The position numbers and the translations under genes were made by a program. The notes below the pieces were generated by a model. It was not told the DNA's origin. It saw only the letters and a list, made by a program, of their open reading frames with translations, and searched no databases. DNA of 64,000 nt from Hemileia vastatrix (taxonomy: Eukaryota > Basidiomycota > Pucciniomycetes > Pucciniales > Zaghouaniaceae), in the NCBI GenBank assembly GCA_030280995.1, contig JASXTE010000001.1, forward strand, positions 9,085,001 through 9,149,000, in the 5' to 3' direction. Positions 22,641 to 30,767 of this stretch are shown here, piece by piece. Each line of letters begins with the position of its first letter. Position 1 is the first letter of the stretch.

Positions 22641-23133
22641 AAGAGAGGTGAAGGAGAAAAAAAAAACAAAAAAAAGAGAAAAAAGAGAAAAAAACAAAAC
22701 AAAAATTAGTTTACCCTAGAACAAAAATAAATGAAGCACTTACAAAAAAATCAAAAAAATCAAAAAAAATCAAAAAAAAAAAATCATGATTAGCAAATAA
22801 AAAACCAAGAAAAAAGAAAAAAAATGACCTACCTGGTGAGTTGAGTTGAGAAAATAAATGCAACCAAAATATTTGAGGGATGTTTGAGGAGAGGATGAAA
22901 AGGATATGAGTGATGAATGAAAAAAAAAATTACTGACAAAATATGTGATATAAGAAAATATGCGATTTCATGTTGAGGAGGTGAAAGAAAACCAATGAGC
23001 CATCCAAAAAAAAGATATTCACCATAAATTCAAAAAAAAAAAAATGAATATGCAACAAACCAAAATACAAAACCAAGCAAATAAAGTACACAAAGAGGAC
23101 ATTTGGAAAGTATGAAAACATAAAAATTAAAAA
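22641..23133. other. A-rich sequence downstream of the transposase
   Basis: A-rich noncoding sequence between the G-rich arm and the transposase stop codon. Aligns loosely with ~14235-14540 of H2. Confidence 0.5.
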
Positions 23134-24393
23134 TTAAAAGGGTGAAGAGAAATGTTGGAGAGTACTTGGCATTATAATGGGGTGTATGCTGGTTGATTGA
23201 ATGATTTGTGAATCAAGGGAGGGGAGTGCCGGTGGTGGTTCAGGATCCTCTTCTTCATAAAGATCATTCCACTCATCTTTTAAATCAGCTAGAATATTGT
23301 AGAGTATTACGCAAGTCAAGATCCAATGATTTGCAGTTTTGATCTCCATTTTTTTTTGAAATTGGATTCTGAGCTCCCGAAGACTAGAAAATCGTCCCTT
23401 TAAAATACCTATAGCATGTTCAATTCGTACTCTTGATTGTGCAAGGTGATAATTAAAGGCAGTTTCGGGGTCATTTTCTGAAGTTGCACCATGGAAAGCA
23501 GGTATAATGTACTTTCCACTTGCATATGCTGAGTCTGCAAAGAGGTACTGAGATTCGTCAAAGTATGAGTCAGGGGATTGAGAAATCCTCATTCTTTGGA
23601 AGAGGGAAGAGTCATGACATGATCCAGGGCAGCCACTGTGAAAAGCAATAAATTTTTTATTGACATCACATACAAGTTGAATGGCGATAGAGTATCTAGA
23701 AAGAAGATAAAAAGTTAGATTGTGAAAGATGAGAACTTGGAGAAGATTTGGAAGAAACCTTTTTTTGCGATCAAAATAATGGTTGCCATCATGAGCAGGC
23801 TTTTGACTCAAAGGTATAGTTGTGCCATCAACAAATCCTACACAGCCAGGGAAACCTTCTGCTTGCATTACTTGAGAGGATTCAAGTCGCTGTTCTGGAG
23901 TTGGCCAAGCAAGAGTTTGAGACTTGAGGGAAATGATAGCAATCATACAGCGCTTGGTGTATAATATCACAGTACCATATCCTATGTTAAAGAGATTATC
24001 CAAACGTCTTACAGCAGCACCGTTTCCATTTGAGCCAAAGCGACATAGTGCAACAGCAAGTTGGATGGCAGGATTACGCTGTTTGTTATGGGAATTGTTA
24101 TGAAAGATAGGATGATCGGAGATGAGTTGATAAAGTTTGAAGAAAGAATCGGGAGAAGTTCTAAAAAGTTGGGTGAAGTTTAAATGAGGAATTTTGAGAA
24201 TGGAGGCCAGATCATATTGGGGATCATGATAAAGATTTGGCCCCCTGGTGATGATGTAACGCTTTTTGGAAAGAAAACACATATAAGCTAAAGCATCTTC
24301 CAAATCAGAGTCAGATTTATAGTAAAGAACTAAAAGAAAAGTAATAGCATTCATTGTTGAGTGAAGTAGCTTCCTAGTAGAGAGGTGTTTCAT
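23134..24393 (-). CDS. PIF/Harbinger DDE transposase (DDE_Tnp_4 type) of H1
   Basis: Open for 419 codons. A helix-turn-helix-like region (LAVALCRFGSNGNGAAVRRL, ~112-131) precedes the catalytic core: D189 in CVGFVDGTTIPL, D287 in LFADSAYASGKY and E325 in SRVRIEHAIGILKG. The segment between codons 211 and 231 is absent from the family pattern and is probably a 63-nt in-frame intron (23696-23758; GT, branch tctaac, TAG). Splicing joins DRKKR to YSIAIQLV, giving 398 residues from exons 24393-23759 and 23695-23134. It cuts and joins DNA at the terminal repeats. No stop or missing catalytic residue, so it may be active or recently so. The start ATG lies two bases from MITE M2. Confidence 0.88.
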   Translation of the reverse strand: MKHLSTRKLLHSTMNAITFLLVLYYKSDSDLEDALAYMCFLSKKRYIITRGPNLYHDPQYDLASILKIPHLNFTQLFRTSPDSFFKLYQLISDHPIFHNNSHNKQRNPAIQLAVALCRFGSNGNGAAVRRLDNLFNIGYGTVILYTKRCMIAIISLKSQTLAWPTPEQRLESSQVMQAEGFPGCVGFVDGTTIPLSQKPAHDGNHYFDRKKRFLPNLLQVLIFHNLTFYLLSRYSIAIQLVCDVNKKFIAFHSGCPGSCHDSSLFQRMRISQSPDSYFDESQYLFADSAYASGKYIIPAFHGATSENDPETAFNYHLAQSRVRIEHAIGILKGRFSSLRELRIQFQKKMEIKTANHWILTCVILYNILADLKDEWNDLYEEEDPEPPPALPSLDSQIIQSTSIHPIIMPSTLQHFSSPF

Positions 24394-24394
24394 T

Positions 24395-24594
24395 AGGGGG
24401 TATCAATGTTACAAATATGCCATTTCAAAATACCTCTTTTTTCTACCAAATCAGTAATTACTATTTCCTCATATATGTCATATCTATCCCCCAAAACACC
24501 TTTATAAGTATTATTAAACTCAAGTTTGTTACTTTATTTTTGTGCTTCAAAATAAATTTTAAATATTTTCAGTTTTTTAACATTGATACCCCTT
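24395..24594. mobile_element. MITE M2 inserted beside the H1 transposase start codon
   Basis: 200 bp, left end AGGGGGTATCAATGTTACAA, right end aacattgatacccctt, flanked by ATT (24392-24394, 24595-24597). H2 shows the empty site (ttcattattgccgg). It replaces the sequence immediately upstream of the transposase ATG and so becomes its 5' leader or promoter region. Confidence 0.9.
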
Positions 24595-24860
24595 ATTGTT
24601 GCCGGTGGAAGGGTTATGTGATGAGGGAAGTGGGAATTCACTGCCAAATGTGCAGTTGGGGTGTGTAGATAGAAAAAAAACTTAAGTGTTCGCCACCAAA
24701 ATTAAGTAGCATAGAGTGAGGAAAGACTTAAGGATGGCATCAGCAATTATGAGTCATGTGACTTTCTTGCAAATCACTCATGGATGTGATGAGTTTGGGA
24801 TCAGGAATTAGGAATGGAAATTGGGGTATAAGAGGCGGGATAATGCATTATCGTGGATTT

Positions 24861-24892
24861 CTTATCCACTAGCCCTGGGGCTAGTGGATAAG
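24861..24892. repeat. Subterminal hairpin of H1
   Basis: Perfect inverted repeat with 15-bp arms and a 2-base loop, CTTATCCACTAGCCC / GGGCTAGTGGATAAG, ~85 bp from the right end. Conserved in H2 at the same distance from the terminus, so probably functional, for example as a transposase or host-factor site. Confidence 0.85.
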
Positions 24893-24943
24893 ATCTTCCG
24901 CAATTAATAATGTCTGATCCCGGGAAAAAAAACTACTGATCCC

Positions 24944-24975
24944 TAATTGCGGATCCCTGAACATTGATACCCCCT
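24944..24975. repeat. Right terminal inverted repeat of H1
   Basis: Inverted counterpart of 17047-17078, followed by ATT 24976-24978, which also borders the next element M6. Confidence 0.9.
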
Positions 24976-24978
24976 ATT

Positions 24979-25179
24979 ATGGGGCATCAAAAATTAGAAA
25001 TCTCCTATTATTAAATGGCCTCGTTTTTTGACAAATTCAACTATTTTTATTTTTTCATATATGACATACCTTATAACAAAATCACCCTTTGTCTGAAAGT
25101 TAAGTTGATTTTCTAGTTGTATCTTTGTGGTAAATAGTATATTTTAATTAACGATGGAGTTTTATTTTTGATGCCACCT
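24979..25179. mobile_element. MITE M6, diverged relative abutting H1
   Basis: 201 bp with ends ATGGGGCATCAAAAATTAGA and the complement of AGGTGGCATCAAAAATAAAA, flanked by ATT at 24976-24978 and 25180-25182. The left ATT is the same three bases that close H1. Either one element landed on the duplicated target of the other, or H1 inserted at the edge of M6. Confidence 0.7.
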
Positions 25180-25182
25180 ATT

Positions 25183-26774
25183 AGTTTATGCACAGCGTCA
25201 ACTGCAGATTGTGCAACATCAATTGAGTGGTTTTGTACTGCTAGCGCTTGATGTTACCCAATGCGCAATCAAGGTAGCTCGATAAGCAAATGGCGCTACA
25301 TTCATGTCAATAAAAATTTGTGTTTTTGCAAAAAAAAAAAAAAAAGTTACTTTTTCACCGGCTGCCACATTTTTTGAATTGAAAAACCCGGCCGCTCACA
25401 GTCCCGCTGCATCATTTCTATTACTTTTTTTTCATTCTTTCTTATTCTGGATTTCGCAATTCAAAAAAAGTCGCAGACGATGAAACAGTAACAATTTTTT
25501 TTTTTTTTGCAAAAACACAAAGCTTTATTGACATGGCTGTACATGATGAGTAAGTTTTAAAAATCAGATTTGAGCCTATTCAGTTAGTTGGCTCTTTCTT
25601 GCTTGCTGTTTAAATCGCATGGCCTGCCTTTGAAGTGAATTTCATCCCTCCACAAATCAGAGAAGAGCAAGTATCATTATTTTAAACCTAACAACCCTAT
25701 CACAGTGACGGTACTCACATAGGCATATACTTCTAGTCGTTATTTGTCTTCTTGGATTGTCAAGGGCGTTTTTTTCGCCGTAGTGAAACTTGGGCGTTAA
25801 AAATTACACACAGGGGGGAAAATAGCGCAAACTCCATGACTAATTTAGCTTTACATCTACTGTTTAGACTTCGATTAGGGGCTGTGTTCAAAATATTCTG
25901 AGAAATTTATTTCCTCGTTTTCAAATTAATTTGCCCTGATCTACATGTTTTCATGTATATAGGCTCAGCTCTAGATATCAATGATAACTTCTGGTCAACG
26001 AATGCTTAAAGAGTGTGAGGAAATTTTTGATAAATGACAGCAAGACACAGCAGTCAACGTGTGAAACAAAGTCGTGATCAAAGAATTGACAAAACCAAAA
26101 ACTCAACTAGTGATTTGGCTTCATATTTTCCCTCTGTGAAAAAACGGGTACATATTGGGCACCAATATTATGGGTTTCACAAAAAATCACATCATCATAA
26201 CGAAATATTTCCGATCATTTCATTAAAACTGGGTTTATCAACTTTTAGGAAAAGTGGATATAAATATGAATTACAAAAAGCCTTTCATAGACTTAAAAAA
26301 TATTACTTTATCACTCAATGGGCGTTACCGTGAGATTGTTCTACATACATGAAATATATTATGATATAAAGTAATCCAAGGCAACCATGTGTTTTTATCT
26401 GATGAATTTGTAAAGGATGGAAAGGCTGAGAGAGGACGTCGAGTGGTTTAGAAAGTATTTAAGAAAATTTTGAAGATATAAAGAGCATTTTACTATTTTT
26501 ATCTAGATGATTTCGAGAGTGCAAAGAGAGAGAAAACAAATATATGAAAGAAAAAAGCGAAAGGATAAGCAAAAAAAAAAGGGGGGGGGGAACAAGACAC
26601 TCAAATTATTGTACCCACAACATGCCACGAATCTAGGTCGTTCTGAAAGTGCGCATGTCTTTCGTTTTACTTCCTGTTTTTGTTTTGTTTTCATTTTGAT
26701 TTGAATACCTGTTTCGGATGAAATGAGTTGTTGGACTTTTACTCCTTTGGTGATCAAGTAAGCCATGCTGTTCA
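25183..26774. other. Less repetitive intergenic region with one small inverted-repeat element
   Basis: CpG is commoner here than in the surrounding repeats. Around 25303-25543 is an inverted repeat (catgtcaataaa...gtgtttttgc, A-run, then its complement), probably a small MITE of unknown family without a clear target duplication. A 99-codon plus-strand frame (26034-26333) resembles nothing I know and is not annotated as a gene. Confidence 0.5.
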
Positions 26775-27543
26775 TCACACTTTTCGAAGGTAAACTTTTG
26801 GGATGGAGGGCTCAGAGATGCTAACAGGAGGAGTTGAGTTTGAGGTCATGTTGAGCTGCTGTATAGAGGATGAGAGTTGAGACGTGGATTCTTCTGGTTG
26901 GCCTCCAGCTGCTGATTCAGTCTCAGTTGATGTGCAATTATTTGGTATGTAGTTGAATGGGATAGTTCCATCATGATACCAAGCACGTGATATGATGCCT
27001 ACCTGAACAAGCAATAAGGAAGGGTGGTGATTTATTTACTTAGCAATACGTATAAAAGGCTCGGATGCTAAAACAGAAAATGAACACAACAGAAATCAAA
27101 TTAACACACTGCGTGACGAAGTTTGATGGGTTTCGGAAGCTGTTGGTGGGACTTTCCTAACGTTTGAGAAGCCATCATGATCTTCAGATACAAAAAAATA
27201 GGGAATAGAAAGCTAAAACAGGTTAGATTGCGAGAGATGAAATAAAATTCATTCAAGCTCTCTCACCCTGTCTCTTGGTTTTCCATTCGGATGTCCTTTT
27301 TTAGCTTCTATATCGTAGTTAAAAAGGAGATCATCCAGTTTTCGGTTGAGGTCTTGTTTCGTCGCCAGAAAATCTTCAGGGCAAGCGGTACTTGAATTTT
27401 GCGAGGGTATCAGGGATGGAGGTGTGGATACTGATGGAGTGGGGGCTGGAGTGAGCCATGATTTGCGGATGGCTTGCCATCTGACCTGCGCCTGTGCTGC
27501 ATACTGATGGTCCAGTGGAGCACTCGGTAGCGGTGAAGGCGCC
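26775..27543 (-). CDS. Probable host gene; possibly a DUF4050/Gag1-like clamp domain protein
   Basis: Two exons are proposed: 27543-27267 and 27002-26775, with a 264-nt intron (donor gtgaga, acceptor ttcag) that joins in phase 0. The product has VRWQAIRKSWLTP near the N-terminus, a helical segment ending NYDIEAKKGHPNGKPRDR, then across the splice VGIISRAWYHDGTIP, and a Ser/Thr/Gln-rich tail. The pattern 'R..WL.P ... GKP ... I...W..DGTxP' recalls a fungal-specific domain (DUF4050, Gag1-like clamp). The match is from memory of the pattern and is tentative. The ATG at 27543 is conservative; the frame stays open upstream to ~27661 and a tgcag acceptor at ~27630 suggests an additional 5' exon. No transposon features; CpG-richer than its surroundings. 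Confidence 0.45.
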
Positions 27544-27699
27544 ATGGATTCACTCAGCTCACAAAGATTACTCCTCACATCACCAATTAACAACGCGTTC
27601 TCTATATACTCACTCACCTCCACTTTTTGCCGACGCTGCAGCAAATCATTCGCTGGGCATCATCTAGCTCTCTCTCCCATTTTCTCTCCCACACTAACT

Positions 27700-28500
27700 T
27701 CATTTCATTTCCCTCTTCGCCCACTCCCGTACTTTCCCAGGCTTCCTCTAAGCCCATCTTTTTCTCTCTCTTGCGTGAATTATTCTCTGGGGGCTAGCTA
27801 CAACACAACATAGTCTACCTACCTTCATTTTCTTATCTATCATTTGCCCTGCATTTTCCCAACTTAATCAATTCTTCATTATCACCGAGGATTAGATTAA
27901 ATCATCTATTGATACGGCTAAATATAAATAATTGATGTTAAACGAAAGAGGCGTCATGGCATCCTACATACATATTGATAGATTTATATTTATTTTCTTC
28001 TAGTTGCTAGAAGGGATGGAGGTCTTTGTAGAAGCGGCATCGATTTGAGAAAAAATTGGTGAAAGTATAAACAAAGCTTCGCAGGTTTATATAAATTCAC
28101 TAGACTCCATCTACATGACAGTTGAAATCTACCAATGGGATTAATTTAGAGCTTTCTCAGAAACATTACAGAGTTCCCAGAATAACAGAGAAGATGATAA
28201 TCAACAAATAGTCCACAAATAAAGATAATGCTGGGTTGGATCACGACTGCAAACCAACAACATTTGAGGCTTTTCTCGTTCTGCATGAAGGATAGATAAA
28301 CATGGAATCGGTTGTATAGATTATTAATCCTCAATTCATAAACAAAGTAGATTCATTAAGAATGGTATCTGTGTAGATAAATTTAAACCAACTATGATGA
28401 GCAGCAATTAACATCTGATATCCCCTGAATAAAAGAATTTATCTTTTAAGCATGAGCCAACTGCAGGAAGCGTTAGTAATAAAAGCACTATCTTACAGAT
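27700..28500. other. Intergenic sequence upstream of the probable host gene
   Basis: Pyrimidine-rich on the plus strand at 27,650-27,880, then AT-rich. No gene or element recognised. Confidence 0.4.
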
Positions 28501-28504
28501 ATAC

Positions 28505-28643
28505 TGGAAACGGTTGGTGGTGCTTTTGTAATTTTCTCCTGACTATCACAGCAAAGTCTGACTGGTTTTGCTGCCAAATGAGCGTGATTTTGCTGTTAAA
28601 ATCAGGGAAGGTGAGAATTTTTCAAACTGCACCAACCTGTTCC
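28505..28643. mobile_element. Small inverted-repeat element, copy 1 (GAAACGGTTGGTGCAG family)
   Basis: Ends GGAAACGGTTGGTGGTGC and its near-complement GCACCAACCTGTTCC, ~140 bp apart. Same family as 28812-28990. Class unknown, no coding capacity. Confidence 0.6.
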
Positions 28644-28811
28644 ATGATAGCCGGACTTGAATTTACAATATGCACTGAAGTTAATTAATCTGCCTGTTCT
28701 AGACTCAAATCAACTCACTTAACAAGATGCAGCATCAGAGAATATATATTGAAAGAGTCATTTAACTCTTGTTTTTACTCTTGATCACGGAAGGCATAGT
28801 AGTTCAGCCAG

Positions 28812-28990
28812 ATTCGAAACGGTTGGTGCAGTTTTGCAAAAAGAATCAAAATATTTAGACAGAATGCTTGTCATTTGACAGAGAAACTGGCAAATTTTTG
28901 GAGAAGGGAGGCTAAGATTGCTGTCAAATGTCAATTGAGCTGACCAAAAGTTTTGACTTTTTCAGTAAAACTGCACCAACCGTTTCGAAT
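28812..28990. mobile_element. Small inverted-repeat element, copy 2
   Basis: 179 bp with ends ATTCGAAACGGTTGGTGCAG and the exact complement at the right. Target duplication not resolvable by eye. Confidence 0.7.
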
Positions 28991-29119
28991 ATGGCTGTAG
29001 CATATGGGAGAATCAAACGTAGTATAGATCAGAATTGAGAATGGTGAAAGTATAGCCACCTTGAAAACAGTTTGCAGGATTTCCGTCCCCTGTCCCCCGG
29101 TAAAAACATAAGTTTGGTT

Positions 29120-29480
29120 TGCTTTTGATGGGGGATGAAAGGTACAGCTAAGTCATAAAAGCTTGCGTAATTTTTGAAGAAAAATAAAAGTTGTTCTCAC
29201 CAAAAAATGACTTGCCTATTCAAAAGGGTTGGGGAAAGGGCGGGGGTACTTCCTTTTTGTAGAGAATGATGCCTTGCAGAACCAGGGAAAGGTCTCCGAT
29301 GTATTCGGAGGCTACACTAGATACTGATGAGAGACTAGCTAAGTACATAGTATGGTAACACCATAACACTTTTGAATAGGCAAATCATTTTTTCGTGGGC
29401 AAAACTTTTATTTTTTCGTCGAAAATTCCGCAAGATCTTGTGACTTTGCTGTAAGAAAGTCGCAAGAATTTTGCAAAAAG
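29120..29480. repeat. Imperfect inverted repeat of ~360 bp
   Basis: Arms around 29140-29235 and 29350-29455: caccaaaaaatgacttgcct and attcaaaag match the complement of the right arm (cttttgaataggcaaatcat). Probably another MITE or foldback remnant; outer ends are unclear. Confidence 0.55.
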
Positions 29481-30540
29481 CTGTAAATTGAGCCTAAGGT
29501 TGTGTTGATTAATTGAAATTAAATTAACATCATATATAGTTCAAATTTTCTCAATCCATCATTAGGGGGTATCAAAGTTAGAAATCTTCCATTTCAAAAT
29601 ACCCCTTTTTTCCACCAAATCAACCATGATTATTTTTTAACATATGGCATATTATACAACAAAAATTCCTTTTTACTGAGAATTAATGTCAAGCTTGTGG
29701 CTTACGTTTTGTGTTGTGATATACCTTTTAAATAAGGGACGATATTAGGACACACCGGCACACTCAACCAAAAGTGTTAGGTGCACGCCGGTGATGCTAT
29801 TTTTGTCTGTTTTCAATTCAAATTTTTTCGATGTCTCATACTATGTAACAACATCCCTTAGATATATACATAATTCTTACGCTTGGTGTGCAAGTGTGAT
29901 ATTATTACCAAATAGGGAAAAAAACACCCACTACTACAAATACATATGGTGTGCAAGTTAGATACTACTGCATTATGGGGCAACAAAAATATGTTGCCGG
30001 GCACTGTACAATCCTTTGTTAAATATGCAAGTATTACTTCAGTACAGGCTCAGTTTGTGAACACTGAACTATTATATACATATTTAATTTAGTTTTTATC
30101 ACCAGTAACTTATAAGTGTGGTAATGGCAATCAATATGAGTCAAATGATGATAACAAGCAAATAATTTTGTGACTCTAAACCTTGCGCAATCACTGAAAT
30201 CTTAAATTAATGTGCACTTTACAATCATTCCCTTAAATATGTATATAATAGTTCAGTGTCCACAAACTGAGCCTGTACTGAAGTAATACTTGCATATTTA
30301 ACAAAGGATTGTACAGTGCCCGGCAACATATTTTTGTTGCCCCATAATGCAGTAGTATCTAACTTGCACGCCATATGTATTTGTAGTAGTGGGTGTTTTT
30401 TTCCCTATTCGGTAATAATATCACACTTGCACACCAAGCATAAGAATTATGTATATATCTAAGGGATTTTGTTACATAGTATGAGACATCGAAAAAATTT
30501 GAATTGAAAACAGACAAAAATAGCATCACCGGCGTGCACC

Positions 30541-30662
30541 TGTTATGGGTAGATGTTGATATGCTTAGTGATTTATGCATTATGTAGATAGTATATCCTG
30601 TGGTACAGCGGAAGCGTAAAACTCCGGTTCACTCCGGAAGAAGCGCTGACGTTGTTACCATA
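30541..30662 (+). repeat. 5' LTR of the copia element (122 bp)
   Basis: Starts TGTTATGGGT and ends GTTGTTACCATA. 56 bp shorter than the 3' LTR, which carries an additional tandem copy of the last ~37 bp plus a linker. The ends are not the usual TG...CA; the right border is set by the target duplication and by the primer site that follows. Confidence 0.85.
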
Positions 30663-30673
30663 GGTTATGGGCC
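30663..30673 (+). promoter_or_regulatory. Primer-binding site complementary to the initiator tRNA anticodon arm
   Basis: GGTTATGGGCC begins at the base after the 5' LTR. It complements the anticodon-arm sequence of initiator methionine tRNA (GGCCCAUAACC), not the 3' CCA end. Drosophila copia is known to prime from such a half-tRNA. The choice of primer is therefore readable here. Confidence 0.75.
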
Positions 30674-30767
30674 GTCCCTAAGAAAATTTTAATCAGCAAT
30701 TAATATTTTTTTTTTCTAATTCCCGAGAGACTACGAACCCCGTGCTTGCCCCACGTTAAAACTGTCT

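Larger units (their letters stand above)
17047..24975 (+). mobile_element. PIF/Harbinger-like element H1 carrying three genes
   Basis: 7929 bp (about 7.7 kb without nested MITE M2). Perfect terminal inverted repeats of 32 bp at 17047-17078 and 24944-24975 begin AGGGGGTATCAATGTTCAGG. Flanks are ATT at 17044-17046 and 24976-24978. It contains a SANT-like gene (+), a TET/JBP-like oxygenase gene (-) and an open DDE transposase (-). Noncoding parts hold direct repeats (18943-19370), A-rich tracts and a large C-rich/G-rich inverted repeat (21650-22640). PIF/Harbinger elements usually carry a DDE transposase plus a Myb/SANT protein; the oxygenase gene is an addition. Confidence 0.92.

Noticed and set aside
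22316..22702. Minus-strand Pro/Phe-rich open frame of 128 codons
   Set aside because: It lies in the G-rich minisatellite arm; stops are absent because of composition.
26034..26333. 99-codon plus-strand frame in the gene island
   Set aside because: It has no recognised domain, no splice signals and no second copy to judge conservation. Kept as unassigned.
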